Shown here: positions 6,379 through 14,998 of the stretch, in pieces
Layout: each line of letters opens with the position of its first letter
Position numbering within the stretch: the stretch's first letter is position 1
NCBI GenBank assembly: GCA_964403335.1
Contig: CAYOFI010000008.1
Coordinates: 1-64,000 of the forward strand
Direction of reading: 5' to 3'
Length of the DNA: 64,000 nucleotides
DNA from: CAZYAK01 sp964403335
GTDB lineage: Bacteria; Patescibacteriota; Gracilibacteria; Peribacterales; Peribacteraceae
Made by a program: the position numbers and the translations under genes
Notes under the pieces: generated by a model
Database searches by the model: none
Told to the model about the DNA's origin: nothing
What the model saw: only the letters and a program-made list of their open reading frames with translations

Positions 6379-9204
6379 TTACTTGGGAGACGGAATGGCT
6401 TTCAGGCGCACTCCTGCTGTTCCTTTTTTGGCTACCCACAGTTCCGCGTCGTACGGCAGGGCTAGTTTTACCGCCTCTTCCGTCATGACGAATAATTCTC
6501 CCAGAGTCTTATTTTTATGTGCGGGGTCGCGCATTAGTTTGCAAAGCGCGGATGTGAATCCGCTGGTGTTTTGATTGGTTCTTGTGTTTGGATCTTGGCC
6601 AAGGAGGAGCGAACCGTTGGGGAAATCTTCGTACGTCTGGAGCATCATGATTACCTGCCGACCGCTGGTGCTGCTGTCTACGTACCCGCGCATGGCCGTG
6701 GCCAACCCGCCGCCGAAACATGCGGTCGTGTTGACGACAAACGTGCAGTCCTGATGTTTGTCCAACAGTTTTTCCATTTCCTGCGGCCGCAGCGTAATCT
6801 TGTTTCCTGTGGCGATGCCACCCGGCGATCCGTGTGCTGCGATATCCAAGAAAATGGTGCGGATGAGTTTGCCGTTCGCATCTTTCTGCGATTTCAGCGC
6901 GGTAATGTGCTTGTCCAAAAAGTCATAGGTAATCGCATTTGTTCCGTACACACGCGCATGTTCCGGCGGCACGTTGTAGCCGCTTTCTTTTGCCGATATT
7001 GATTCTCTCATCAAGTGCAGATCATTGCTGTGTGATCTGATAGTTGCATCGCCTTGATCGTACACACCCAGGTATCCGATGGGCGCGTTTTTGTCGACTT
7101 TCACCTCTTTTGCTCTCGCAGAGTTCTCTTTGTCTTGTCTGCTGCGCTCCACTGCGATGCCCATGCGCTGAAGCAGTGTTGTCACTCCGCTTTGATCCCA
7201 GCCGGTTTCTGTAAAAAGATTTGTCAGCCTATTTGCCGCTTCCGCAGCGGGGTCCCTGAGCATACCTTCGTGCCGTACCAGGCACCCGCAGAGCACGGAC
7301 GGATCGTCCTTCAAACGGAACGTCATCACATTGGCGTTGATGAACGTGGTCGGTTGTGCCATGTACCATATTTGTGTCTTCCCGCCCTCGGTCACCGTCA
7401 TGGTGAAGTGCTTGGATTTCTTATCCTGTCCGGTGATTGTCAGTGTCACGGGGCCGGTTGTAAGCTTGATCGTTTGCGGTTTACCGACGAGCTTTTGCAG
7501 CTTTTTCTCCAAAAGGACGTCATTGAAATCTTCGCGCCACGCTTTGCCGTTGGCGGGATCAAGAATATCCCGACCCATCATCAACCGTTTCTCTCGCCAA
7601 TCCGTTCCTGCCGGTGCCTGCTCGCCCGGGGCCAAGGGTTGTCCGGGAGCGTTGGGAGCATCAGGGCTGGGTTGCGTTGGGGGGACGAGAGCGAGGGTTC
7701 TGAGCTGCTCATCAATCGATTTCAGTACGCCTTCATTGCCGCTGATTGCGTCATTGATGTCTTTTATGCGCTCAGCAGTCTGACCTGGGGCTTTGCGTTC
7801 AGCATCCAAAGCCGCATTGCGCTGTACTAATAGGCGTTTGAATTCCTCTAATTCATTTCTGTTCAAATCCGACAGATTCTCTTTCCCCTTTTTTTTCATC
7901 GTGTCTCGCCAATTCGCCACGTCAGTATACGTTTTGTCGCTTGCTGCCTTCAATTTTTGCAGATTGTCTGCCGGATTGGGTTGTGGGCGTTCTGACGCCG
8001 CGAGGGCTGCACGAATATTCTCGATGGTGTTTTTTGCATTTGCGATCCGAATGTCGATGTCATCTTGCTGCTGACGATCAGTAACGACTCTGCGTTCATT
8101 TTGAAGTGCATTGCAACGGTTTGTCAGAAGGTTCAGAGTATCTTTCAGCTGGGTAGTGTTCAATTTTTTGATGTCCAAAAGTTGACCCACATCAATGCCA
8201 TTTGCATTTGCCCACTCTACATACTTCTGCGCGGCTGCATCGCTTGCCTGATGCAATTTTTGGAGTTCCTGTTCCATGTTGTTTTCGGGCAGCTGCAGAT
8301 CTTTATTGATTCTTCCCACGTACAATTCCCGTATTTTGCCGGTGACAGTCAAAAAATCTCTCGGTTTGTTGCCGGATGGAATAGTCATCTTCTCCAGTAC
8401 GAATGGAGCACTATTTTCTTTTTCGACGATGGCGACGCTGTATTTTTTGTCCGTCGTTTGTTCGATTATCAGTGCGGGATAGCCGGAACCGGGCTTGGTG
8501 AGGGTGAGTCTGCCCTGCTTGTTCGTAGACATGGCGGGCACATCTTTAGTGATGAATTCATTGCGTATCATTTTTTCCAGCGTACGGATGCTCTCCGGAA
8601 CTTCCGCACTTTCCGGCGGCTTGGGTGGTGCGGCGGGAGGCTGGGGACGAGGGACTTCCGGCTTCTGCGGTTGCGGTTGCGGCTGTGGTGTCACTTGCGG
8701 CCGGGGCGGAACGGGCTGTTGCGGCCGGGGGCGCTCGTAGACCGGCGGGCGCGGAGGTGCATATGGCGGCGACTGATACGGAACTTGCGGTTGTGCGTAT
8801 GGTTGCGGTGCCATGGAGGGTGCGGGTGCCGATTGCTGCAATGGCACGACGCGGAACATCACGATCGGGCCACTTTGCACGGGTTCCACGCGCAATGCCG
8901 GCCAGCCGTTTTGGGCCAAGAGCAGGAGCGAGTGATTGGTCATGCGTATGCGTTGCACGGCTTCTTGTGGATGCATTCTTCCCGAGCGTTGCCCGTGGTT
9001 CATCAGTTGCATCCAATTGCGCAGGCCGAATTGCAAAATGCGCATCTGCGTGTGTTGCACATAGTCCTGCGCCACATTTCGGGTCTGTTGGATGTGCTGA
9101 TGTAGCATCACCATGCTATTCAGCGCGCCCTGTTCGGCGATGGCCTTGTGTACCCCTTCCAGGGGAAGGTCTGGGCCGTTCATGTTCGGGACGTTTGGGC
9201 TCAT
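6379..9204 (-). CDS. 941-aa multidomain protein with C-terminal caspase-like (clan CD) peptidase domain
   Basis: A very large protein with no signal peptide. In order: a helical Gln/His-rich segment (1-120), a Pro/Gln low-complexity linker (about 135-215), a beta-rich region (230-310), a long coiled-coil region (about 315-520), a second Pro-rich linker, a beta domain with Cys pair CGC (about 640-690), and a C-terminal alpha/beta domain. The last holds FLDIAAHGSPGG (His791) and, 38 residues on, NTTACFGGG (Cys829), the spacing and context of the caspase/metacaspase/C13 catalytic dyad. The peptidase call rests on these motifs. Substrate unknown. Its ATG overlaps the stop of the coiled-coil gene upstream (ATGA), so the two are translationally coupled. 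Confidence 0.75.
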   Translation of the reverse strand: MSPNVPNMNGPDLPLEGVHKAIAEQGALNSMVMLHQHIQQTRNVAQDYVQHTQMRILQFGLRNWMQLMNHGQRSGRMHPQEAVQRIRMTNHSLLLLAQNGWPALRVEPVQSGPIVMFRVVPLQQSAPAPSMAPQPYAQPQVPYQSPPYAPPRPPVYERPRPQQPVPPRPQVTPQPQPQPQKPEVPRPQPPAAPPKPPESAEVPESIRTLEKMIRNEFITKDVPAMSTNKQGRLTLTKPGSGYPALIIEQTTDKKYSVAIVEKENSAPFVLEKMTIPSGNKPRDFLTVTGKIRELYVGRINKDLQLPENNMEQELQKLHQASDAAAQKYVEWANANGIDVGQLLDIKKLNTTQLKDTLNLLTNRCNALQNERRVVTDRQQQDDIDIRIANAKNTIENIRAALAASERPQPNPADNLQKLKAASDKTYTDVANWRDTMKKKGKENLSDLNRNELEEFKRLLVQRNAALDAERKAPGQTAERIKDINDAISGNEGVLKSIDEQLRTLALVPPTQPSPDAPNAPGQPLAPGEQAPAGTDWREKRLMMGRDILDPANGKAWREDFNDVLLEKKLQKLVGKPQTIKLTTGPVTLTITGQDKKSKHFTMTVTEGGKTQIWYMAQPTTFINANVMTFRLKDDPSVLCGCLVRHEGMLRDPAAEAANRLTNLFTETGWDQSGVTTLLQRMGIAVERSRQDKENSARAKEVKVDKNAPIGYLGVYDQGDATIRSHSNDLHLMRESISAKESGYNVPPEHARVYGTNAITYDFLDKHITALKSQKDANGKLIRTIFLDIAAHGSPGGIATGNKITLRPQEMEKLLDKHQDCTFVVNTTACFGGGLATAMRGYVDSSTSGRQVIMMLQTYEDFPNGSLLLGQDPNTRTNQNTSGFTSALCKLMRDPAHKNKTLGELFVMTEEAVKLALPYDAELWVAKKGTAGVRLKAIPSPK

Positions 9205-9572
9205 GAGTCGGATGAAGACATGTCAGACAGCAGTTTGGAGACGATTTGGTCATCTGCTTGGCGTTCGTCGTGTTCGGTGCTGGCGCGTGCGGATTGCTGA
9301 TAGGTGTGCACTTTGGTATCGATGTCCGTGCAAAAGGCCTGAAATTGCTTTTCGTACTCGGCGAATGCTTTTTGGTACCGCTCTGCGCGGGCTTTTGACT
9401 GCTCTTTGGTTTCCGTGGCGTAGAGTTTTTCCAATTGGGGAAGCTGACTGGTCATCAGCTCGGGTTCGATCTTTGCCATCAACTGGTCATACAGCGCATC
9501 GCCGTTTTTGGGCAGCTGCATCTGCAGCATTGCGGCGAACGGGTCACTGCCAGCGGGAGGAGTCCCAGCCAT
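9201..9572 (-). CDS. coiled-coil protein coupled to caspase-like gene, 123 aa
   Basis: Unrecognised protein, almost wholly helical and highly charged: a Leu/Met-rich stretch near residues 12-50, then a Lys/Glu/Gln/Ala-rich coiled coil (about 45-100) and a Ser/Asp-rich tail ending MSSSDS. No membrane segment. It is the first gene of an operon with the 941-residue caspase-like protein, sharing the ATGA overlap at 9201-9204. A TATAAT box at 9598-9603 on this strand lies 25 nt before the start. It may be a binding partner or chaperone of the large protein (inference). Confidence 0.65.
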   Translation of the reverse strand: MAGTPPAGSDPFAAMLQMQLPKNGDALYDQLMAKIEPELMTSQLPQLEKLYATETKEQSKARAERYQKAFAEYEKQFQAFCTDIDTKVHTYQQSARASTEHDERQADDQIVSKLLSDMSSSDS

Positions 9573-9597
9573 GCGGAATATGTGAAGAAATCTGGTT

Positions 9598-9603
9598 ATT
9601 ATA
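9598..9603 (-). promoter_or_regulatory. -10 box of caspase-like operon
   Basis: Perfect TATAAT on the minus strand, 25 nt upstream of the ATG at 9572; unlike most genes here it leaves room for a 5' leader. Confidence 0.5.
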
Positions 9604-9665
9604 GCAGAATTCTCTATTTTTAACAATCTGTGGAAGGGGGGTTTGGCACGCAGGAATCGGCCCAG

Positions 9666-9671
9666 TAGGAT
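9666..9671 (+). promoter_or_regulatory. -10 box of recF
   Basis: TAGGAT lies exactly 6 nt before the GTG start at 9678. Confidence 0.45.
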
Positions 9672-9677
9672 CCCTCG

Positions 9678-10811
9678 GTGCGTCTCCAATCCCTTCATCT
9701 TGAGCAATTCCGCAACCACGGCAATCTGCAGCTGAACTTCGGTGCGGAGCCCATGCAGCTGTTCTACGGTCCCAACGGGAGTGGGAAAACCAATATCCTG
9801 GAATCTGTCGGCATTGCGGCGCTCACCAAGTCGTTTTTGAGTGTCGAAGAAGACGATCTGCGCACGTGGGGAACGGAGTTCTACCGGATCACGGCCAAAG
9901 TGGTCTCGGATTCCGGCGAGGAAAAAGAACTGGAAGTCGTCAGCCAGGTTCTCCCGCGCAGGCAGAAAGGATGTTTCCTGAACGGCGTCCGTATTCCGCA
10001 GACCCAACTGATCGGCCATCTGCCCGTCGTCATTTTCCTCCCGCAAGACCTGTCACTTTTCACCGGCCCGCCCGCCGAGCGCCGCCGCGCTCTCGACCAA
10101 ATCCTCAGCCAAGTCAGCCCCGAATACTTTGCGGCGTTGATGGATTATCAGCGGATTCTCAAGCAACGGAATGCGCTCTTGAAAGCGATCAGAGAGGGGA
10201 ATGCGGATGCATCACAGCTTGATACGTGGGACAGTGCTCTGTCGCTTCCCGGCAGCGCCATCACCTTGCTGCGACTGGAACTCGCCGAGACATTCAATCT
10301 ATCGCTTCCGTCTGAAATTCGTGCGTTAGGGGAAACTTGGGAAAATGCCGCAATCGTGTACAAACGGTCCGGTACGGCTCGGACACAGGAGGCTCTTGCG
10401 GAGGAGATGACCGAGCTCTTCCGGCAAAACCGTGAGCGCGACATCATCCTGCAATCGACATTGAGCGGGCCGCACCGCGATGATTGGGAAATCGTCGTCG
10501 ATGGACGATCGCTGCAGTCGTTCGCGTCCCGCGGACAGCAACGTGTCGTCCTTCTGGCGCTGCTGTTCCTCGAAACATCGTTCCTCGAGCTTCGCCGCAA
10601 CGAAAAGCCCGTGATCTTGTTGGATGATATTTTCTCGGAGCTCGATTTGGCGCACCGCGAGCGCGTGACGCAGGCATTCCGGGATCATCAGGTGCTGTTG
10701 ACGGCGACAGATCTGCCGCCGGGGACGGAGGGGGCGTGTGTGAGGCCGATGGCAGAAATTACACCGAAGAAACAAGAAACAGTGAAGAGTCAAGCAGCAA
10801 GAACCGAATAA
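9678..10811 (+). CDS. recF: DNA replication and repair protein RecF
   Basis: SMC-like ATPase that helps load RecA at single-strand gaps. The 377 aa carry Walker A GPNGSGKT (31-38), the signature region LSGPHRDDW, SRGQQRVVLLALL, and Walker B VILLDDIFSELD. The start is GTG with TAGGAT 6 nt upstream. The last 18 residues or so (from EITPKKQE, about residue 360) are encoded by the terminal repeat of a MITE-like element (10756-10890), so the native C-terminus has been replaced. It is not next to dnaN or dnaA, unlike the classical order. Confidence 0.93.
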   Translation: MRLQSLHLEQFRNHGNLQLNFGAEPMQLFYGPNGSGKTNILESVGIAALTKSFLSVEEDDLRTWGTEFYRITAKVVSDSGEEKELEVVSQVLPRRQKGCFLNGVRIPQTQLIGHLPVVIFLPQDLSLFTGPPAERRRALDQILSQVSPEYFAALMDYQRILKQRNALLKAIREGNADASQLDTWDSALSLPGSAITLLRLELAETFNLSLPSEIRALGETWENAAIVYKRSGTARTQEALAEEMTELFRQNRERDIILQSTLSGPHRDDWEIVVDGRSLQSFASRGQQRVVLLALLFLETSFLELRRNEKPVILLDDIFSELDLAHRERVTQAFRDHQVLLTATDLPPGTEGACVRPMAEITPKKQETVKSQAARTE

Positions 10812-10890
10812 TCAAATACTTCCATCGTTGATCATTCGGATCCTGATCTATTGGAGGCTTTTTTGTTTCTTGGCATCTTTGGTGTAATTT
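10756..10890 (-). mobile_element. MITE-like element, copy 1 (135 bp)
   Basis: Ends are near-perfect terminal inverted repeats: AAATTACACCGAAGAAAC on the left, and on the complementary strand of the right end AAATTACACCAAAGATGCC. The interior (TTGATCATTCGGATC, then CTATTGGAGGC) matches the reverse complement of copy 2 at 14999-15131 with few differences. No coding capacity. The left end forms the recF C-terminus and stop; the right end lies 8 nt before the next start codon and supplies a TAATTT sequence. Confidence 0.85.
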
Positions 10891-10898
10891 ATCCCGTA

Positions 10899-11495
10899 AT
10901 GGACGATCGTTCCTATCTCCACGACGGCGAACAGCTCTTGTGCAGCATGCACTCTTCGACGGCGATGTTGTTGCAGTCGTGGATGCGGGCGGTGCTGGAG
11001 GGTGTCATCGTCGGCGTTGTTCTGTGTGCCATTGGCTTCGTGATCGCGACATTCGGATTCGATGTGTCATTGTCGATTTGGCTGTACGTCACATTCGTCA
11101 TTGTGAGCGTTCTCATTATCGGCTATTTCCGCTGGAAGACGTGGAAGCATGCGACATTGCGCATTACTTCGGAGCGCATTCTTTTGCATAATCCCAACGC
11201 GCTTTTCCATAGCGACCTCAAAACCATCAAGTGGCCGCAGTACCAAGAGAGTCACGCGGGTCACCGCACGTTTTTAGATTTCTTCTTTTGGTCGCGGCCG
11301 CTGCACATTCGCTACGGAACGGCGGATGCGTATAACGAAGCGCATTTTCCGTCGCTGCGGTACGCGGAAGATCTGAAACACTACTTGGATAAAGTCGACA
11401 GCGCCGTGCGCAAAAACGAAATCGCCGCCGTGCATCCGTTCGTGGCTAAGCCGCGTGGGAAGCGTGATGTGCAACAGGAGAGCGTGTCACCCTGA
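10899..11495 (+). CDS. membrane protein with PH-like domain, 198 aa
   Basis: Two adjacent transmembrane helices (about residues 27-50 and 57-76) are followed by a beta-rich cytoplasmic domain. That domain starts LRITSERILLHNPN and has the look of bacterial PH (YdbS/bPH2-type) domains. The tail ends VQQESVSP, the last residues coming from a REP-like palindrome shared with the convergent ruvC gene; the two genes overlap by 9 nt (11487-11495). Similar in layout to the 30110-30592 protein. Function unknown. Confidence 0.6.
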   Translation: MDDRSYLHDGEQLLCSMHSSTAMLLQSWMRAVLEGVIVGVVLCAIGFVIATFGFDVSLSIWLYVTFVIVSVLIIGYFRWKTWKHATLRITSERILLHNPNALFHSDLKTIKWPQYQESHAGHRTFLDFFFWSRPLHIRYGTADAYNEAHFPSLRYAEDLKHYLDKVDSAVRKNEIAAVHPFVAKPRGKRDVQQESVSP

Positions 11496-11550
11496 GCGCG
11501 ACGAAGGGGACGCGCGCATGTCATGTTTCGTCGGGCTCACCATGACATGC
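11485..11550. repeat. REP-like palindrome, copy A, forming the ends of two genes
   Basis: TGTCACCCTGAGC followed by GACGAAGGGG, then the complementary TTTCGTCGGGCTC and ACCATGACA form an imperfect palindrome. The same layout appears at 25250-25318. It encodes the C-terminal ends of both the PH-like protein and RuvC. Confidence 0.8.
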
Positions 11551-12026
11551 TCACCACGACACACTATCGCGCCGTAGACAGCCAATCCCAATGCATCCGC
11601 CGCATCGTCGGGCGTCGGGATCTTTGCGAGGTTCAGCGTCCGCATCAGCATCTCCTGCACTTGCTGTTTATCCGCCCCACCATCGCCGGTGATGCAGGAT
11701 TTGAGCTGTAATGGAGTCGGTTCGACGATGGGGAGTTGGGATTCGGCGAGCGCCAAGAGAATCACGCCGCGCGCTTGCGCCACGTCAATCGCTGTTTTCC
11801 GGTTTGTGGAGAAAAACAGCTTTTCCAGCACGGCGATATCGGGTTTGATTTCGCGGATATACGCCAAGAGATCGGTTCGGATTTCCTGTAATCGATCTGC
11901 GATGGGCAGTCCCGCTTTTGTCTGAATCGTCAGCCATTCTCCCGCGCGGATATCGTGGGCCGACGTGGAATCCACATATCCCAGTCCGACGGTGGCCAAG
12001 CCGGGATCGACACCCAAAATGCGCAT
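11487..12026 (-). CDS. ruvC: Holliday junction endodeoxyribonuclease RuvC
   Basis: Resolves Holliday junctions by symmetric nicking; works with RuvAB. The 179 aa show the RNase H-fold with its acidic catalytic residues: DPG at the N-terminus (GVDPGLATVG), EKLFF near residue 67, and the C-terminal DDAADALGLAV. After the natural end near AIVCRG, about 20 further residues (HVMVSPTKHDMRA...) are encoded by a REP-like repeat. ATG at 12026 chosen; a TTG 6 nt upstream is also possible. Confidence 0.92.
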   Translation of the reverse strand: MRILGVDPGLATVGLGYVDSTSAHDIRAGEWLTIQTKAGLPIADRLQEIRTDLLAYIREIKPDIAVLEKLFFSTNRKTAIDVAQARGVILLALAESQLPIVEPTPLQLKSCITGDGGADKQQVQEMLMRTLNLAKIPTPDDAADALGLAVYGAIVCRGEHVMVSPTKHDMRASPSSRSG

Positions 12027-12165
12027 GCACAAAGCCTCTCACAGACCCTGCATTCGGGGAAGGAGGGGGCATGGCAAAAGTGCCTCATTTCTGGCCCGAA
12101 GGGCCCCCTTCGGGGCTATACGTGACTTTTCAGATGTCTGTTTTTCTGCTATCATATAAGGAAAA

Positions 12166-13647
12166 ATGCATACCCACACAGACGCCACTTTCCTCCACCG
12201 GCACTGGGTGATCGCCCCGGCATTTGCGCTCATTGCGGCTCTGTCGCTGAGTCCGATTCTGGGAAGCTCGCATCTGAGCGCCAGTGTGGCCGCACCGATT
12301 ATCGCCCGGGCAGATACGCCTTTTGCATTCGCAAACGGATTGAAAGGTCTTGCGTATCAGGGCGCCATCGTTGACCAAACGGCGGATGGTCTGACGCTCG
12401 GGGAGGGGAGTGTGCTCATGAGTTCCGACGGAGTCTTCCAGATGCATATCGGCAACGTCTCGGTCCTCGGATTTGCCAGCGCCGCGCATGTGACCAATGA
12501 TCCGCAATCCATCACCGTGGTCGCACTCGACGGTCCGCTGGTGATCACGCAGGGAACGGACCGGATGTTTTTGCCGACGGGGAGCCAAATTCTGTGGAAG
12601 AAAAATGAGGTGCCGCATACTGCTTTGGCAATTGAAACACCCGTTGAATTGCGGACGGAGTATCTGCAGGTTTTGGATGGCGTCCCCGCAGCCGCACAAG
12701 TGGCGAGAGGTTTTCCCGTCGATCTCCGCATGAATCCTGCTGATGCGGACGCGTGGGAGATCATCGCCCAGCTTCGTGATGCCGCGACGAAAGGCGATGC
12801 GCTCACCATCACATCGCTTATCCATGATCATCGCGCGACACTGGCATCGCGCCCAGGTCTGATCCGCTCACTTTTGCATGCGGATGTCCGCGAGTCGATT
12901 GTCTTAGAACTCTTGACGCTTTTGCCCGTAGACGACGGACTGATGGTCCTGGCGCCGCTCCACCCGCTTCTTCGCGAAGCTGCGTGGACCCAAGACCGCG
13001 CATTCGATACATCGGTACTCCTCGCCGTGCCGCAAGCCGATCTACGCGCCCAAGCCGCTCCCGCATTCGTCGTGGATCGGTGGACACAGGCACTGCGCCG
13101 TCAGATGGAGGAATCCGATGATCCCGTGGCCCTGCTCCAGGAGCTGATTGAGACCATGGAGCCTGTCCGTATCGCGTTCGAAGCCCGCACTTTCCCCGAG
13201 CGCCGCGCGCGTTACGGCGACGCATTGCAATCCCTAGCCGAACCGTTTGCCGATGATTTGAACGATGACGCAGCCGCAAAACTTCATGCATGGAAAAACG
13301 ACATCGTGATCACCGAACCGATCATCGATGAAACCTCTGTCTCGTCTGTCCCCTCTATCCCGTCTATACCCTCTCCGTCCCTTGACCCCTCCACCCTCGA
13401 ATCCACCGCCTCCGCCCTCCTCCGCAACGCTGGCGCCCTCTTCGGCCTCCCAACGGCCATCCACGCTGCCGATAGCGGACTCGTGGCGGTCCAGTCACTC
13501 ATCTTCTCCGCGCCCGATGGCGAGCATTTGTATGACTTTGTGCTCAACCCTGCCGATGCGACGGTCTCCAGCATTCGCAAAGACGGGGAAGTGTTCCCGC
13601 TTTCCATGACGCTGGATGCGTTTGCGCAGTGGGCAAAAGGGGAGTGA
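12166..13647 (+). CDS. secreted or membrane-anchored hypothetical protein, 493 aa
   Basis: I do not recognise the family. The N-terminus has one hydrophobic helix (about residues 15-36, FALIAALSLSPILG), a signal peptide or anchor, so the bulk is extracytoplasmic. Residues about 55-150 are beta-rich with a FecR-like feel (VLMSSDGVFQMHIG, VVALDGPLVIT), followed by a helical domain and a Ser/Pro linker (SVPSIPSIPSPS, about 393-405). The C-terminal domain near residue 440 onward has the motif YDFVLNPADATV. The CT-rich DNA of the linker suggests slippage. A weak AAGGA precedes the ATG. Confidence 0.55.
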   Translation: MHTHTDATFLHRHWVIAPAFALIAALSLSPILGSSHLSASVAAPIIARADTPFAFANGLKGLAYQGAIVDQTADGLTLGEGSVLMSSDGVFQMHIGNVSVLGFASAAHVTNDPQSITVVALDGPLVITQGTDRMFLPTGSQILWKKNEVPHTALAIETPVELRTEYLQVLDGVPAAAQVARGFPVDLRMNPADADAWEIIAQLRDAATKGDALTITSLIHDHRATLASRPGLIRSLLHADVRESIVLELLTLLPVDDGLMVLAPLHPLLREAAWTQDRAFDTSVLLAVPQADLRAQAAPAFVVDRWTQALRRQMEESDDPVALLQELIETMEPVRIAFEARTFPERRARYGDALQSLAEPFADDLNDDAAAKLHAWKNDIVITEPIIDETSVSSVPSIPSIPSPSLDPSTLESTASALLRNAGALFGLPTAIHAADSGLVAVQSLIFSAPDGEHLYDFVLNPADATVSSIRKDGEVFPLSMTLDAFAQWAKGE

Positions 13648-13684
13648 CGGGTATACTCGCCGCGACTCCTTCCTCTCTTTTTTC

Positions 13685-14086
13685 ATGTACACACAGTTCC
13701 AGAATATCTCGCTCTTCATCCTGCGCGTGATCATCGCGGTCATCTTCCTGGTCTCTGCTTACGCGAAGTTTCCGTTGTGGTCGGTCACGGCCACGGTCTC
13801 GCAAATGCCGACGTGGCTCTATTACATCATGCTGTTCCTCTCCATTGCGGAGATCGTGGGTGCCGTCGCGGTGCTGGTGGGATATCTCACCCGCCTCGCC
13901 GCAAAATGCTTGGGCATCGTGATGCTCGGTGCGATCTACGTGATGCAGTTCGTTATGCAGATGGGCTTTGTCACCGCCACGGGGGCCGGTTGGAACTATC
14001 CGCTGATGGTCCTGGGAGGCTGCGTTATCCTTGCAGCATTCGGCCCAGGGGCGTGGGCTGTGAAGCCGAGCGGCGTGAAGGCGTAA
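13685..14086 (+). CDS. DoxX family membrane protein
   Basis: 133 aa with four hydrophobic helices. The first has the DoxX-type pattern ILRVIIAVIFLVSAYAKF, and the later YLTRLAAKCLGIVMLGAI fits the family. DoxX proteins are implicated in redox and quinone-related membrane functions, but the exact role here is unknown. The start at 13685 (MYTQFQN) gives the usual length. Confidence 0.75.
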   Translation: MYTQFQNISLFILRVIIAVIFLVSAYAKFPLWSVTATVSQMPTWLYYIMLFLSIAEIVGAVAVLVGYLTRLAAKCLGIVMLGAIYVMQFVMQMGFVTATGAGWNYPLMVLGGCVILAAFGPGAWAVKPSGVKA

Positions 14087-14171
14087 AGGCAGGGAAAGGC
14101 CCTGCTTGACCCCATTCCGGTTCATCCGTACCCTTTCCCGCACGGAGAAGCCATTTCCGGGTTCTCTGCAT

Positions 14172-14195
14172 ATCATCGGGCGATTAGCTCAGGGG
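14172..14195 (+). repeat. duplicated 5' end of tRNA-Ile (tRNA fragment)
   Basis: A 24-bp exact copy of the 5' flank and acceptor/D-arm of tRNA-Ile (second copy 14273-14296), 101 bp upstream. It breaks off after the D-arm GCTCAGGGG and continues as a GC-rich palindrome GGCCTAGGCC, so no tRNA can form here. Confidence 0.8.
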
Positions 14196-14278
14196 CCTAG
14201 GCCCATAGGGCCGTTAGAAAACAATTCGCGACCCCTCGCGCTCGTCGCTCATTCGATCCTTATCTTCCACACATCATC

Positions 14279-14354
14279 GGGCGATTAGCTCAGGGGTTAG
14301 AGCGCGACACTGATAATGTCGAGGTCGATGGTTCAAATCCATCATCGCCCACCA
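14279..14354 (+). tRNA. tRNA-Ile (GAT)
   Basis: Complete cloverleaf: acceptor GGGCGAT/ATCGCCC, D-stem GCTC/GAGC, anticodon stem CGACA/TGTCG with loop CTGATAA (anticodon GAT), T-arm GATGG-TTCAAAT-CCATC, and encoded CCA. Confidence 0.95.
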
Positions 14355-14406
14355 TTCGACTCGCAGCCGCTACGCGGCGAGCTTGCTCATGGTAAACCAC
14401 GAGAAT
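14352..14406 (+). repeat. post-tRNA hairpin repeat, copy 1
   Basis: Starting at the tRNA CCA, a 55-bp unit (ATTCGACTCGCAGC ... GGCGAGCT ... CATGGTAAACCACGAG) is repeated with two mismatches directly after tRNA-Val at 30869-30923. ACCAT/ATGGT and CTCGC/GCGAG can pair into a hairpin. Confidence 0.75.
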
Positions 14407-14410
14407 ATAA

Positions 14411-14440
14411 AAAGCGGAGCCCTCGGCCCCGCTTTCTTTT
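14411..14440. terminator. bidirectional intrinsic terminator
   Basis: AAAGCGG-AGCCCTCGGCC-CCGCTTT hairpin with a T-rich tail on the plus strand and an A-rich flank serving the minus strand. It separates tRNA-Ile from the convergent secreted-protein gene. Confidence 0.75.
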
Positions 14441-14457
14441 TCATGAATGCGATCTGC

Positions 14458-14889
14458 TCAGGAACCCGACGACACCGACGAGCTGCTGCTGGAGACCGAG
14501 GAACTGCTCATGGAGCTGGAGGAGCTGCTCACCACCGAGCTGGAGCTCATAGCGCTGCTTGAAGACATCGAGGACGACGACTTGCGCTTGGCGGAGTACT
14601 TCAGCTCGCGAGTCATTGCGCCGTGGCGCAGGTCGCGGCGGCTGTCTTTGCGCTCGATTTTGCGTTCCATCTTTTCCACTTTCTTTTCCATCTTGCGGTA
14701 CATTTTGTTCTTCTGGAGCAGAACGCGCTCGCTGAGCTTGTCGCGCTGACACTTGGTGCGCTCAATGCCGGAGACCGCGCTGCAGTCACGGCCTGTGGTC
14801 TCTGTGCGGTTGGCGTCTGCCGCAAGCGAGACGGTGGTGAGCGTGAAGGCAAGGCTGCCTGCCGCCACCAATGACACGAATTTCTTCAT
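14458..14889 (-). CDS. secreted coiled-coil protein with Ser-rich tail, 143 aa
   Basis: A clear signal peptide (MKKFVSLVAAGSLAFTLTTV, cleavage after SLAADA or nearby) is followed by a short Cys-containing segment (DCSAVSGIERTKC). Then comes a Lys/Arg/Glu-rich coiled coil (about 58-105) and a low-complexity tail of Ser runs broken by Met, Val or Ala. It is exported and probably cell-surface. The Ser-rich tail is typical of linker or glycosylated regions; function unknown. Confidence 0.7.
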   Translation of the reverse strand: MKKFVSLVAAGSLAFTLTTVSLAADANRTETTGRDCSAVSGIERTKCQRDKLSERVLLQKNKMYRKMEKKVEKMERKIERKDSRRDLRHGAMTRELKYSAKRKSSSSMSSSSAMSSSSVVSSSSSSMSSSSVSSSSSSVSSGS

Positions 14890-14998
14890 GAAGAAATGGG
14901 GGAATGGGGAAACCAGGAAATCCTACTGATTTGCGGGCGTGCAGAACAGTGCCAAGACAGTAGGATTACGCTCTTATATATGATGTACAACGTTGCGT

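Noticed and set aside
14178..14250. Second complete tRNA upstream of tRNA-Ile
   Set aside because: Only the acceptor strand and D-arm are present; no anticodon or T-arm can be formed after GCTCAGGGG.
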